Source: Papaver somniferum
Lineage: Eukaryota > Streptophyta > Magnoliopsida > Ranunculales > Papaveraceae
Length of the DNA stretch: 64,000 nucleotides
Assembly: GCF_003573695.1 (NCBI RefSeq)
Contig: NC_039361.1
Span: forward strand, 133,394,777 to 133,458,776
Direction: 5' to 3'
Of this stretch, positions 23,549 to 35,839 are shown piece after piece. The notes below the pieces were generated by a model. That model searched no databases and was not told the DNA's origin. It was given only the letters and a program-made list of their open reading frames with translations. A program made the translations under genes and the position numbers. Position 1 is the stretch's first letter. Every line of letters starts with the position of its first letter.

Positions 23549-26487
23549 ATGTAGATTCCAAAAAAAGCATAGCTCAATCCACAGCGGAAGCGGAGTACAT
23601 TTCTGAAAATGCGGGGGTATAACAACCACACCCAATATTTCATTCTGCAATCTGTATGGACTAAACTCCAATATAATTCAGTGAACACCAATTTAAAAGT
23701 GAGACTCAATCAAGAAAAATATCAAAGAACTTTATATGTTTCTCAATACAATCAGTAAATCAACTAGATAGAAATCTGTGAGATTGATTGATATGAGAAT
23801 AACTCGGATGGTACCAAAGACCAATGTTCGAGAGTCAATCAAGTTCTATCCAACAAACAAGGTCGGATTTATCAACTGTGATTGAACTACGCACACCTGT
23901 GATATTTCAATAATATAAAAAAATATAATGCAGAAAAGAGATAACACGGACACCAGAAATTTTGTTAACGAGGAAACCGCAAATGCAGAAAAACCTAGGG
24001 GCCTAGTCAAGATTTGAACACCACACTGTATTAAGCCGCTACAGAATTCATCCTGCTACAAGTTAACTTCGGACTGGAATGTAGCCTAACCAAGTCTCAC
24101 ACTGATTAAGGTACATTTCCGTTCCTTATGCCTCTTAATTCCCAGCAGGACTCTGCGTACTTGATTTCCTTAGCTGATCTCACCCTCAACTAACAGTTGC
24201 TACGACCCAAAATCAAAGACTTGTAAAAAGATCTGCCTCCCACAAATATGTCTATTCTTGTTTTGTTTTCGTCTTTAGATAAATCAAGGTGAACATGAAA
24301 ATCAACTAATAATCCGGTCTTATACTCCCGAAGAGCATCCTAGAAATATTTGTCACCTAAGAATAACCTAACTGATTAACAAAAAAAATTAATGCGGAAT
24401 CACAAGAGTCTGAGAAGAAGAACTGTTGTGATTACTTTTTATATATTACCTATCAGAGATGAATCTCGGGCAAATCTTAGATAAGATAAAACTCAACACG
24501 ATAGAACAAGTAAGGTCAGAATACGACAACTACAAGAAAAATAATTGGATCTGGCTTCACGAGTCCCAAATGAAGTCTTCAAGTCGTTAATCTAATAATG
24601 GTTTTGGAAAACCTAGGTTAAAGGAAAATCGACTCTAGTTTGCAACTACGACACATCAAAGTATGGGGATTAGGTTTCCCAGATGCTAGAGTTCTCCCTT
24701 ATATAGTCTTTCAAATCAAGGATGCTTACAATCAAAGCCAAGATATCTTAGTAACAAAGCAATTGCTATTCACTGTTTGATCAACCTAAGAATGCTTAGA
24801 AATGAAGCAATGAATTTCCACTGTTAGATGGTATTAGCTTGATATACACAAATGAAATATACCTACATTTAGATATGGATGAACCGTACCCAAATATGTA
24901 TATCTTGTTGGCTCAATATTAGTTAACCGATGAACACTTATAGTTTAGAAAAATTCATCTACTACTTCTAGATCAAATAAGATGATCAATCAATCATAAT
25001 CAAATGAATCTAAATGTTTTTCAAAAAAGTTGTTCAAATGTTCACTATCTCATAGAAATATATATGAACAATTTGAAACAAATCGGTTTGGTTTTTAATT
25101 GTATAAAGTACTTATACAAGAACCAATTCATGAACATAATGCCACAATTTGTAAAACTAGTTCACATACCTTATTCCATTAAAGTTCCAGGGACTTTAGT
25201 TCACAAACTGAGTTCGCAAATGAACCTGAGTTCATGAGTATGAATAAAATACTTACCGATTTTAGAACCTAACCACTGTGTTCGCAAGCAGAGTACGCGA
25301 ACCACAGTTCCAGACTTTGGCTTTGTCGTGCCGTTCACAAAAAGAGTACGCGAACAACAGTTCCGGACTCAGCCTTGTCTAGTTATTCTCAAATAGAGTA
25401 CGCGAACAACAGCTCCGGACCTTTTCATAGGTAAACCCGTTTTCCAACATAATTCAAAAACAAGAGTTCCGAACCTGAACTAGAGCTTCGTAGTGTACAT
25501 ACAAAGTATACATCCTGTGTTATATCCAGGCATTCGTACTCGTTCTAAACTCTCATTTAATCATTGAAACATCCTTAGAAGACAACAATGGTAATCTTAC
25601 ACATACCACTAGCTTCAAGTAATTTTCAAGTGATTAATCGATCAATACGAAACTTCCCAAGTTAACATCAAATGATTGTCTCACACAAATCATGTAAGAT
25701 GTTCAAGGTAATTTTCACATGATCATCTTGACTTAATATTTAGTTTCCAACTAAACTCGTCAAGTAGATAATGAACTTTAACTAAAGCTAAAAGCTTCCA
25801 ACACGTATTTCGATAAATATATAAACAAAATAAACTCGGCCCGAAATGTCAAATATGTATAATGTAAAAGTCTATATAGCTATATGACTTAGTCTCTTTA
25901 TAAGATAGAATGGAATAGATTTCTGAGTGACAAATAAGTTTTAGTCTCCATATACCTTTTGTTGATAAAGTTCCTTTCTTCAGTAGATCTTCTTCTTTAA
26001 TCGGTGAACACCGTGAAGTCTAAAGCTCAACTACACACTCTATCCTAATCCGAGACATAGCTATATAAGTATAGGTTTTACCAACTAAACTTTACAAACA
26101 AGCTTGAGATAGTGACGCTTGCGAGTTCGACCGAGTAGTGCTCTAACAATTTCGGCGTTAATAGCTACATCTCATGTCGTATGTCTTAGAAGAATCTTGG
26201 AAGATGTCCAAGAGAAGAAAGAAGGTATAACTGAAATTTTTTGCGACAACAAATCAACAATAGCAATGTCCAAAAATTCAGTTGAACAATGTAGAGCAAG
26301 ACACGTTAAGCTCAAGTATCACTTTATTCGAGAAGCGGTTGAAGATGGTGAGATAGAACTCAAGTATTGCAAGAAGGAAGACCAATCGCCAGATATCACC
26401 AAGGCACTTCCCAAAAAAAGATTTCAACATTTTCGTGAACTTCTAGGAGTAGAAGAACATCACATTAAGGAGGAGATTGTTGAGTAA
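23549..26487 (+). pseudogene. Ty1/copia RNase H remnant, split by a solo LTR
   Basis: The left piece (about 23555-23603) translates to SKKSIAQSTAEAEYIS, the copia RNase H core. The right piece (26149-26487) continues with ISALIATSHVVCLRRILEDV, EIFCDNKSTIAM and HVKLKYHFIREAVEDGEI, ending at TAA just before a purine-rich tract. Together they give the standard order of the copia RNase H C-terminus, with the solo LTR 23604-26148 between them. Sequence left of about 23540 is not recognisable, so only the 3' end of pol survives. The right piece is still open, so the interruption may be relatively young. Confidence 0.85.
23604..26148 (-). mobile_element. Solo LTR (2545 bp), TSD ATTTC, inserted in copia RNase H
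   Basis: The insert runs from TGAAAATGCGGGGG to GTGCTCTAACA and is flanked by ATTTC at 23599-23603 and 26149-26153. Related copies at 46330-47497 and 47498-49221 end in the same CGACCGAGCAGTGCTCTAACA-type terminus, so that end is a true family boundary (TGTTAGAGC on the minus strand; the orientation given is a guess). Inside, near 25285-25420, GAGTACGCGAAC(A/C)ACAG is repeated three times at about 53-56-bp spacing. No coding domain is present. The TG...CA ends, 5-bp duplication and position inside one conserved peptide make the call strong. Confidence 0.88.
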
Positions 26488-26801
26488 TGTAATATTTTAC
26501 AGTTGGAAACCGGATTGCAAACAGTTTGCAAGCGGATTGCAATAGAATAGTGAACTAATTTTAAAGGAGTGTAAACCTTATGTTTAGTTAGGAGTTGACT
26601 AAATATATGGATGTAAAACATCCACACGTTTTGTTGTATTGGCTTTCTTGTAGCCAAGTATACGTTGGTTGTAGAAGAGAGAAAAGCTAAGATGATTGTA
26701 ATTGAGTTGTAAGAGAAGATTGAAGAGAAGTTAATGAAAAAAGAGAGTGAGAAGAACTAAAATAGTTCCCACTTCTCCATTAGCAAAATCAGTCTCAAAC
26801 A
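26478..26801 (+). mobile_element. Probable 3' LTR of the copia element
   Basis: AAGGAGGAGAT (26468-26477) looks like a polypurine tract, and TGTTGAG follows at 26478. A matching CTCAAACA end lies at 26794-26801, giving a 324-bp LTR of plausible copia size. No second LTR copy is in the window to prove the ends. Confidence 0.5.
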
Positions 26802-27275
26802 CCTATTTTTAATCACCCAAATTACGAACAGATGATAATGTTTCTTCCAATAGATACTGTGGAAACACCAACAATACAAACGACATATATCTAGTTTGTC
26901 CTTTTAGTTTACTTATCAATACAACTCTATCTTCCAACTGTCATACTACACTATTCCAAAGAGTATTCCTAAAAGAAAATTCACGTTTTGTTTGTCTTTT
27001 TGATTGTATTTTTCTGCATGAAACCGATGGATGTCATTCATTTGAATCGTTTAGTAGATAGCTAGCAGAAGCCTCGGTGAGACTTGGAGTTGGGATTTAG
27101 AAGCTTTTTCAGAAGAAAATAAATTCTAATGTATGTGGTGGAGAAATAAATTGATATCCCCATGCTCCCGATGACATCTTCTTCAATCTAGCTAGCTTCT
27201 CTTGTTAACCATTAGTCTTGTTTACCTCCTTTTTTTTTTGTTAGGAATAACATCAACTCGTTTCTTATTGAAACA

Positions 27276-29663
27276 ATGATAGAGCTTAGGATTTCGGACA
27301 AACTATGTCACTTATTAGGGATAGTACCCTCACGTTATTGTTCGAAGATAATAGGATCGGCATTAGTTTTTGGTTTTGGTTGCATTGTCGGAGCATCAAT
27401 ACTTGTTGTCACAGCTACTATTTTCATGTTCCCTTCTATATCTTCATCGCAAATGAATCCTATGCTTCAAAATGATCTTAATCTGTATTATCATCAAAGT
27501 TCTTCTCCCCATTGTTCACAGTACTCTTCAAGTAAAATCCCTGCTCCTCTTGCTGCATCCCCATCCCCATCTCCATCTACTCTACCTCCTCCTCCCTTGT
27601 TTCCACCATTTCCTCTTCGAGGATCTCCTCCAACAGCTCCTCCTCCTCCTCGTGAATCTCCATCATTTCCACCATTTCCAGGATCTCCTCCTCCAATACC
27701 TCCTCCTCGTGAATCTCCATCTCCTCTACCTTCTCCTTCTAATACTCCATCTCTTCCACCAGCACTGCCTCCTCCGGGATCTCCCCCACTTTCTCTTCGG
27801 AATATATTTGAAAACTCCACTGATGACAATCAAACAGGAAGTACTTACACGGTAAACAGCCATTACAACTCAAGTGTTTTATCCATCAATGATCCTCCAG
27901 AATTTAGAAACTCAGGAGATACAAAAGTTAATTTATTAAGTACAGTTGTCTCAACATTTTCAAGTGATAGTAGTAATGTTTCATCTGGTGATGATAGCGA
28001 GTCTTTTGATGGTGATTGTGATATTTATGATGGTGAATGGGTGAGGGACGTCAATCGGGAACCATATTATGCCCTTGGTTCTTGTCCATACATCGAAAAA
28101 CAACCTTTCGATTGTTACCTTAACGGAAAACGTGACAATGATTACCTGAAGTGGCAATGGCAGTGGAAATCTCAACCAACAAATATAAGGTGTAATAAGA
28201 ATATCCCCAGGTAAATCCCATCTATCTTTTTAAAAGATCGAGCTTGTAAAGTGTACTGTTTACTGTGGAACTAATTATTGTATTACCAATTTCAGAAAAT
28301 AAAGTACACTGTCCTTGGCTTATTTTGGATTTATGTCTGTAGCGTTTTTGATGGAACAGATTTCTTGGAGAGATTGAGAGGGAAAAAGTTGGTATTTTCA
28401 GGAGACTCGTTGAATAGAAACATGTTTGAATCTCTCGTTTGTATGCTTTGGAATGTCGTTCCAGATAAGACTAAAGTTGTGAGGCCGTCTATGCAATCAG
28501 AGTACAAGACAAGAGGAGATTTATCACTAATCTTCGAGGCGAGTTTTGTTTATATTTCTTAATTAATGATATACTTATATTATTGCTAGACTAGAAATCT
28601 CAGTGCCTTATTACAAAAATGACCTGAAGGCCGATTTTGGAAGAAAATATTCTCAAAAAAAAACTAATCAAAAAATGTATCGCCGATTTAAGAAAAAAAA
28701 AAGACCAAAAGTATATCTCTTTCTAATGAAAATAAACGTATGATCAAATTTCAAATTCAGGACTACAACTGTACCATAGCATATGTTTGGTCTGCGTTTC
28801 TTGTTAATGAAACAAATTCGAAGACTCGGAGAAGTCGAGAACGTGAATTGAAACCAGAACGAGAAACTTTAAGATTAGACCAGATTGATGGGTTGGCAGC
28901 ATCCGTGTATCAAGATGCCGATGTGGTAGTTTTTGACTCGTATCATTGGTGGGTTGACGGGAAAACTAATAATGGGCAAGTATCTCGAAACATTAAAGAA
29001 CGGGTTTTTGAAATGATGTTGTAAGCTTTTTGCCTCATAACTATAGTACTAATTAGATCGATTTCGAATTGCAGAGTTAACTATTTTCAAGAAGGCGATT
29101 ACTTATACCCGAAACTGGATATAAATAGAGCATACAGAAGAGCTCTTATGAGTTGGAGAAGATGGATTGACAACAACATTGATTCCACCAAAACACAAGT
29201 TGTTTTCAGAGGATTTTCGCTTAGTCATTACGAGTAAGTACCACAACCTTATCTTTCTCCTGGGGTGAGAATGATATATGTCATCTAAAACATATATTTT
29301 TTTGCTCTAATTTACAGAGGAGGGAAATGGAATACTGGTGGAAAATGCAATCTAGAAACAGAGCCGATAACTAATAAAGAAAAATACATAAACCCATCCG
29401 CATTGCAGGTGAAAATACTAGAAGACACTCTTCGAAAAATGAAGACTCCAGTAATATATATGAATGTTAGTAAACTCACTTACTACCGGTCCGACGCACA
29501 TCCTTCACTGTATGGAAAAAATTATACTAGTCAAGAAAGAAGTGGAGCTATGCTTATCCAAGATTGTAGTCATTGGTGTTTACCAGGTGTACCTGATACA
29601 TGGAATGAGTTGTTGTATGTTTCTCTACTCAAGGCTGGTAAAGGATCTTTCGGTGGCCGATAG
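27276..29663 (+). CDS. TBL: TBL gene 2: trichome birefringence-like protein, 616 aa
   Basis: Exons 27276-28210, 28343-28538, 28761-28975, 29075-29233 and 29318-29663 give a 616-aa open frame. Start context ACAATGATA matches gene 3. The membrane anchor is at about 28-52, followed by [11 protein letters not shown]. The stem (about 85-190) is strongly proline-rich (PPPP, ESPS, PGSPP). The TBL domain starts at C248 ([11 protein letters not shown]), GDS is at 332-334, and DCSH (D584, H587) with [12 protein letters not shown] is intact. Intron 2 is GC-AG (GAG|GCGAGT). Intron 3 is also GC-AG (AATGG|GCAAGT), because the GT 4 bases downstream would lead straight to a stop after joining. Role as for gene 1: probable Golgi polysaccharide O-acetyltransferase. 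Most similar to gene 3 at its N-terminus. Confidence 0.94.
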
Positions 29664-30100
29664 CAGGCAACTGAGCTTCTGTACCAAACTGAAATAACAT
29701 GAAGCTTTATAAATAAATATATAGTTCTAACTATTTTTGAGAACAGTCTCACATTGCCTTGGTTTCTCGGGTTTTTGACGGTTAATATACAGTTTAATAT
29801 GCCTTAGACAATCCTATTTTTGGTTTTCAAAATTAGTTAGACACACGAACTTCCATACAGTTAGATACATTAATTGGTGTACTTAGCAAGATCCTTCCAT
29901 GGGATTGGGACTGTACAACCGTTTTTACCATGTAAATCCTTTCCTGCCAACGAGATTACCGACTCTGGTCAATTTCTGTTGAAGTAATAGAAAATTGGTC
30001 CAAGTTCATTTATTCTTGATGAAATATGTAAAGAAGAATAATTTATTGTTTTAAAATGGAAAAGATTTATTTCAAACATTTTTACCTAGGAAAAACGATT
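29664..30100. other. 3' flank of gene 2
   Basis: Short AT-rich stretch, presumably 3' UTR at its beginning; no other feature seen. Confidence 0.45.
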
Positions 30101-30102
30101 GG

Positions 30103-30559
30103 GGGATATAAAGACAACTGGGGTATAGGAAAAGAACAAAAACCGGATTTAAATATCAAATCAGGGTCACCTCTTATCTAAGTATTTTAAGTAATTCCTA
30201 ATTTATCCCTTACTAATCAGGATTAGTGATTAATAATAATTAGTAAAATCTTAAGATTATTTGATAAATAAATAGTGTGTATTATTATTTGTGTTTGGTT
30301 GAGTGAGGTGAGAGAAGAAGGAGGGAAATTTTTTTTGAGAGGGAAATTATTTTGGTGAAAATGGAGGATGATTGTGAAGAGAGAATTGTTGCTAAGAGGT
30401 TGAAAATTTGATTTTTTTTCTTTGAATCCACCATTTTTGTAGTTGAAAAAGCTCGGTGGCGGCATGGACTGGCATGAATACCATGCCGGAAGCAGCCATA
30501 CCGGCATGGTATTCATACCACGTCCATGCCGGCACCAAGCTTATCCAAGGGGTCTGGGT

Positions 30560-30592
<33 letters not shown>

Positions 30593-31379
30593 CGGGGGGC
30601 AGAGCCCCACCAGGATGTGTTTTGAAATTCAAAACCTACTCCCTTTTGATTTTTTTCTGGTTTTCATCACTTCCGGCACAGTTAGTTAATTCTCGAGCAT
30701 GCCGGCAACGTTTGCCGACATAGTATGTTGCTTAAATTTCTATGCCGGCACACGATGTAAAGTATCTAGAGAATTGAAACTTTTTCACTTGACTACTGGC
30801 ATTGATAGATTTCTATCGAGCATGCTGGTACGGCATTGAACGTTAGTTACCAAGCATGCCGGCACCGTTTGCCGGCATGGTTTTCATCAATTTCGGCATG
30901 GTCTTCATCACTTCCGGTGATGTAAAAAAATTATTTCCGGCATGGGCTTCATCACTACCGGCATGGTCTTCATCACTACCAACATGTCTTCATCACTATC
31001 ACATGGTCTTCATCACTTCCGACATGGTATTCATCACTACCGGCATGGTTTTCATCACTTCTCAATGTAAAAAAAAATCGTTTTCAAAGTGAGGAGCCGG
31101 CAGAGAAGGAGAAGAGAATTTGAAAGGGAGTGCGGAAAATTTAGAATTTGAAAGAGAATGAGGAACATTTGTGTTTCAAATCCCTAACCCTAAAATAGAT
31201 TAATAAGAAGTGAAGATGGAAATGGGGCATATGATTTTGTTTTTTAATTTTAAATTTTTAGAATTTTATTTTGAGGGAAGAGTATTTTAGTATTTACATA
31301 CCCAAAAATCACCCTTTAATAAACGCTACTGGTCGGGGAAGTAATCTATATCCCCCAATTGGTTTTTATATCCCCAACA
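30103..31379. mobile_element. Foldback/TIR-like element with GCCGGCAT repeats
   Basis: The left end TTGGGGGATATAAAGACAAC resembles the reverse complement of the right end, which reads TTGGGGATATAAAAACCAAT on the minus strand (31376-31357). This indicates terminal inverted repeats of about 30 bp. The interior (30460-31060) holds more than ten copies of GCCGGCATGG or its complement, many joined to TCTTCATCACT, as in subterminal repeat arrays of TIR transposons. A 31-G homopolymer lies at 30560-30590. I found no target duplication and no transposase; open frames here are repeat artefacts. Confidence 0.55.
30560..30590 (+). repeat. Run of 31 consecutive G
   Basis: Uninterrupted G tract inside the foldback element, flanked by GGGGTCTGGGT and TTCGGGGGG. 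It could form G-quadruplexes and its exact length may be unreliable in an assembly. Confidence 0.9.
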
Positions 31380-32590
31380 GGACCGGTCCGGAAGGAGAAG
31401 TAGGGAAAGCTCCACTTGCGGGCAACAAGCCAAGAGGGCAACAAATTAGGAACTCTCTGTAGTATGTAGTATTTAGCTGCTAGTTGAGAAAAGAATTGGG
31501 ATGGATATAAAGATTGAGGAAGTAACTTTCCAATCGATTGAAAATCGACTTCACTTGGTGTTACTAGGATTTCTGAATGTTTTTTTAACTAGTTTCTTGA
31601 TTTCTCTATGTCTCTCAAGGTAAGCTTTAGGGTTTTAATTTAATCTAATTAATGCTTTGTTAATGTTGTTTTCTATGTCATTTATATTGAAATGCGATAT
31701 CAATTCATTTTATTTTTCTGGGATTTTGTTTGATGAAACTCTACTCCATATTTTTTCCGGAACTTTATGCTAGAAATATTGATTCCGTTAACAACATGTT
31801 CACCTGGAGTATCCTTTCTCCTTATTCTTTAACTTTCCAACTACATTTATAAGATTTAACATTCAAACCTTACTTGATTATTCCTGCGCCAGAAACACAC
31901 AACATATGGAGGGTACTTAATTAAAGACTAAAAAATGTTACGGGTTACAAACTACTCTTATACGCTCTGGCATTTTGAGTTCTTTCTATGTGAAAATATC
32001 TGGACAGCGTACACGTGATTTCCTTTTGAATACAGTATTCATAGACAATAATAAATCATCGTTAATTAGTATGTTGGCATTTCAGAATAGAACAACCTTT
32101 TGGAGCTACGTTTGCTCATATTTCTTTCAGGAGGTGGGGGCAACATTGTTTGGATTCGCTTTGGGGCAAAAATATCTCAGGACCGGCCCCGTCCCAATCG
32201 CGTTCAACAAGAGATGCTTGCGAGTTTTTTTTTTTTGTTTCGGTAAAGAATAAAGAGTAATAAATTCGCTTACTACGTATTCTGTGATGTGATTGTGGAG
32301 CAGCTTTTGTAGAAATTGACTATTGTTGGAAGTTGGAACATGTTTCTCATTTTGAATGCCAGTAGCTATACTGCATATGGCATATCATGATTCAACGAAA
32401 TCTAATTGCAGATGAAACATCGATGTCTATCCCCATAACGCGATGAATCATCTGAGGTGAATCATATATCGAAAATAATACAAGTTCACTGCTGAGTGCT
32501 GACTGCACAATAGTACAAAACTACATAGTCAAATGACTTTTAATTGATATGGAACGGAAAGAAGGAAATTGGATGGAAAGCAAAACTATT
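31380..32590. other. Intergenic, no gene supported
   Basis: Contains ordinary AT-rich sequence and a few short frames (for example 31975-32253) without any recognisable domain. Confidence 0.45.
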
Positions 32591-33690
32591 TTCTTTTTCA
32601 TGATCAATGATCCCTCGATACCCATAATTTATTATGGTATCAGAGCGGGGAGATCCGCTCAAATCGCTTCCGCAACAAAATTAAGATTTTGGTTTTCGCA
32701 TAAACAAACGTTTTTTTTTTGTCAATATAAAATAGTCGATACTTTTTCTGCTCTCAAGCAATCAACAGAGAGAGTTGGTCACGATCTTGCATATAAGCTC
32801 GTGGGTTCTAGCACTAAAGGTATTTTTCATCAAGTTTAATTTATTTTTTTGGGTGCTGTCTTATTTGCAAAACTATTGATCGCATCAATATATGCTCTCA
32901 AGTCTATGCAATAGTATCTAAATCAATTGACTTATTGGTTCTAATCAATTTCCATGACTAATGGGAATTCAATAACTCATTAAACCAGATGAGTCATACA
33001 ACCTTTTTGGTTGTTCTTCAAGAAGTCAATTTTTTTTAACTTTCGTTATGGGTCACCGTTGTTATCAACTATATGACTCTGTCCTGCTCATGTTCCATAT
33101 TTTTGGGAATATATTCATCACAATCATAATCCATTCTCTATGTATTTTCTCCGAACCTTTTCGAAAATCAGTTTTCATTCAAGAAAACTCTCCTAAACAG
33201 TTACAACATATCTCAGTGACTAACTGTTATTTTTTTTGTAATCAAACTCATTATCTGAGTTTCTGGGTATCGAACATAACCTAAGGTTGTTTCGCTTTCT
33301 ATCAACACCTAATTCAGGGTTTAGTTCCTCCACTGTTCGGAGTTATTAGCAGATGTTTCATGTTTAGCAATAATCATTGAGTGCAAAGCTTGCCAGTACT
33401 TGCAATTTCAATTCCGAACTGCTCCAATCATTACTGGTACAAAGCTAAAGTGATGTACGTTGTTGTTGATTGTTCATGTATCAGAACATGAAGTCTTCGT
33501 ACCTTATAAGTTTGTTGATTGATTAATCAAATCATTAACTCGCAAAACCATTTTCGATTGAGAATCCTCCTCTGTCATCTTTGGTGATCTCATGTCAATA
33601 TGACCATATCCCATCTTGCTCCTGTGAGCTATTTAATCTATCTTTTGATCTCTATATGATCATTTTATGTCTGTTTTATTCTTCATGTGG

Positions 33691-33739
<49 letters not shown>
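33691..33739. repeat. (AT)n microsatellite
   Basis: About 24 AT dinucleotides in a row inside the small LTR retroelement. Confidence 0.95.
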
Positions 33740-33742
<3 letters not shown>

Positions 33743-34477
33743 CATGTGCATTGGCAGTCATCAACTCTGCATCGTTTCTGTGATTCTAAACTGTTGTTTC
33801 CTTTTAATCAAATCTGATTTTTTAATCAAAATCCGTTTTACATCTCATCCAAACTGATTTTATTCCAATAATTCTTTATAATCATCCTTGTTGGTATAAT
33901 CTCTCATTTCTTTTTTAACTACAATCATAAGTAGTTTCTCATGGTTGTTCCCATGATCACAGCAAACCTTATTCAAAAGGAATAAGTTCTCATATCATAC
34001 GTCTGTTAGTTGACGAAACCATTTTTGGATTTGTTTACGTTTGCAGTCAAGCCAACTCACTGACTTACACTACATCTTATTCAAGCCCAACCAAGACATT
34101 TAACTGCAAAGATATTTTGAGCGTATTTGTCACTCGAGGCAAATTTCAAAATCAAGTCAAGACCTGTTTCAGCAGTTCGATGCTCGTTTTGCCTCATTAT
34201 TTTGTGTCTTAATTGAAGATCCAGTTCGTCTCAAGCGTGATCTTCGAAGTCCAAGTACAAGATATGGAGGAAGATATTGAAGAAGAACAATCAAATTGCA
34301 GGCTTTAATTACATGATAAAGCCGGCTCATAAAGTTCAACCGCCAAGGTCCGTGAAAGAAGATCATATACCATTATCGAAGTACGTTATACAAAGTTTCT
34401 TTACAAGGTTTCTTTTCAAGATGTTGTCCAAGTTGCACACTTCAAATCTCTCCGTGTCCAACTTATGGGGGGGGGGG

Positions 34478-34833
34478 TGTTGGAATATACGGTGCATTAT
34501 AGATCAAGAAGACCAAGTCTGTAACAATACCTTCTAGATTATAGGATCAAGTCAGCTAGTAAATCCTCTAATGTAGATAGATAAGTTTCACCTAGTCAAA
34601 GATATGGTTTGTTTCTTTATCTTCTAGGTACATATCCTATCAACTATAAATAGGATCAATCTTGTAAATGTAAAACATCCCAGAACACTAAGTCTGGAGA
34701 TCAATCTAATTCATCCTGCGGGGTTCTGTCATTGGACGTAGGCGTTAGTGCCGAACCACTTTAATCTCTTGTCTTCTATGTTTGATTGATTTAGTTTTCA
34801 TGATCAATGATCCCTCGATACCCATAATTTATT
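34478..34833 (+). repeat. 3' LTR of the small retroelement
   Basis: Starts TGTTGG after a G-rich tract. It contains a plausible TATA box (ACTATAAATAGGA near 34639) and ends with the sequence shared with the remnant 5' LTR. The block GGACGTAGGCGTTAGTGCCGA links it in style to the LTR-like fragment at 15.8 kb. Confidence 0.6.
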
Positions 34834-35029
34834 AGTTCAAAAAGAATGAGTTTGTAATCTAGCTAATGATATCTAAAATTACCTTAATCAACAACATAGA
34901 CAAGATAAAGCAATATTTCACGCTGTTAATTCCTGCCAATGTTTACAAGTCATTTGTTTGTGCAGTGTTGTGTAACTCAGGCAGTTCTATTCGTCTGTCC
35001 TGAGTCTGAGATTTCAGGGAAGAACAAAA

Positions 35030-35700
35030 ATCACTATCAAAGACTTGGTGGCTTCGTGCTTGCCGGAGCTGGATGATAATTATACATTCAATATGGGGGT
35101 GTATATGTTGTGGGATATATGTAGAGGAAAAAATGAGATGGTTTTTGAGCATAAACCAATTAGTATTCAATCGGTTATGACACATCGACTGTATTGGTTT
35201 AACATGTTTTATTATCATGAGGAAGATTCTTAGCTTTCGAGTCACTTTCATAGACATGAGTATGCCGTGGTGAATAGAAATCAACAGTGATGTCCCCCTT
35301 CATCTGATATGGTTAAGTTAAACTTAGATGCCGCTTGGTAGACTTTGGGTTTTACTTGTGTTGTGGTGGCTAAAAATAGCCTTGGAAAGTCTATGTGTGC
35401 TCAAACAAATGTTGTTGATTCTCAGAGCCCAATAACTGCAGACGCATCAAATTTTGTTTTAGCAATTTTCCTTGCAGCATACATGAAGTACAACAAGGTT
35501 ATCATTGAAGGGATGCTCATAAAGTAGAGGTGTCTTTAAATGGTGTATTGTTGAAAGTCCCTTGGAGACTACTTCAGTTCATTTATCGGATTAAACATGT
35601 GGTTAGTCGGCTCGATCAAGTTGACTTCTCTTATATTCCGCGGGAAGCAAATGAAGTTGCTCATCTACTCTCTGCCCATGCCATCAGACATAATTTTTAC
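35030..35700 (+). pseudogene. LINE RNase H / zf-RVT tail fragment, degenerate
   Basis: Frames give MLWDICRGKNEMVFEHKPIS (end of a LINE zf-RVT region), then after stops KLNLDAAW and FTCVVVAKNSLGKS, the start of an RVT_3 RNase H. RIKHVVSRLDQVDFSYIPRE and NEVAHLLSAHAI follow near 35595-35690, each in a shifted frame. Many stops and frameshifts show an old copy. It is distinct from the LINE at 2.76-12.2 kb. Confidence 0.75.
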
Positions 35701-35839
35701 TAATGGTAGATATCTTCGCATCCTTCTTGCATTTCTTCCTATCTTTCTTTGGAAAAAGTGTTTGTTCCTTAACAATAGTTGTTTGTTTCTCTTTTGTTTG
35801 GTTGTTGGTTTTCAATCCAAAGAATTTTTTAATTAATAA

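Larger units (their letters stand above)
32597..34833 (+). mobile_element. Small LTR retroelement with tRNA-Met-type PBS, no gag-pol seen
   Basis: The 35-bp string TGATCAATGATCCC...AATTTATTA ends at 32634 and again at about 34833. Immediately after the first copy is TGGTATCAGAGC (32635-32646), the primer-binding site typical of copia elements. Near the right side a G11 purine tract precedes TGTTGGAATATACGG at 34478, which would start a 3' LTR of about 356 bp. Only the last few dozen bases of the 5' LTR are present. The 1.8-kb interior has no gag-pol domain I can recognise, so it is a deletion derivative or non-autonomous (TRIM/LARD-like) element. Confidence 0.65.

Noticed and set aside
26101..26148. 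CGACCGAGTAGTGCTCTAACA as part of the copia coding region
   Set aside because: Recurs at 47497 and 49221 as an LTR terminus, and the flanking ATTTC duplication shows that it belongs to the inserted solo LTR.
27494..27829. Gly/Asp-rich minus-strand frame opposite gene 2 exon 1
   Set aside because: Antisense of the proline-rich stem; a compositional shadow.
30392..30723. Poly-Gly and poly-Pro frames around the G-run
   Set aside because: Created by the 31-G homopolymer; no coding evidence.
31271..32253. Short frames 31271-31462 and 31975-32253
   Set aside because: No recognisable domain or splice logic linking them; left unannotated.
33048..33284. 78-aa frame inside the small LTR element
   Set aside because: No gag or pol similarity; interior appears non-coding.
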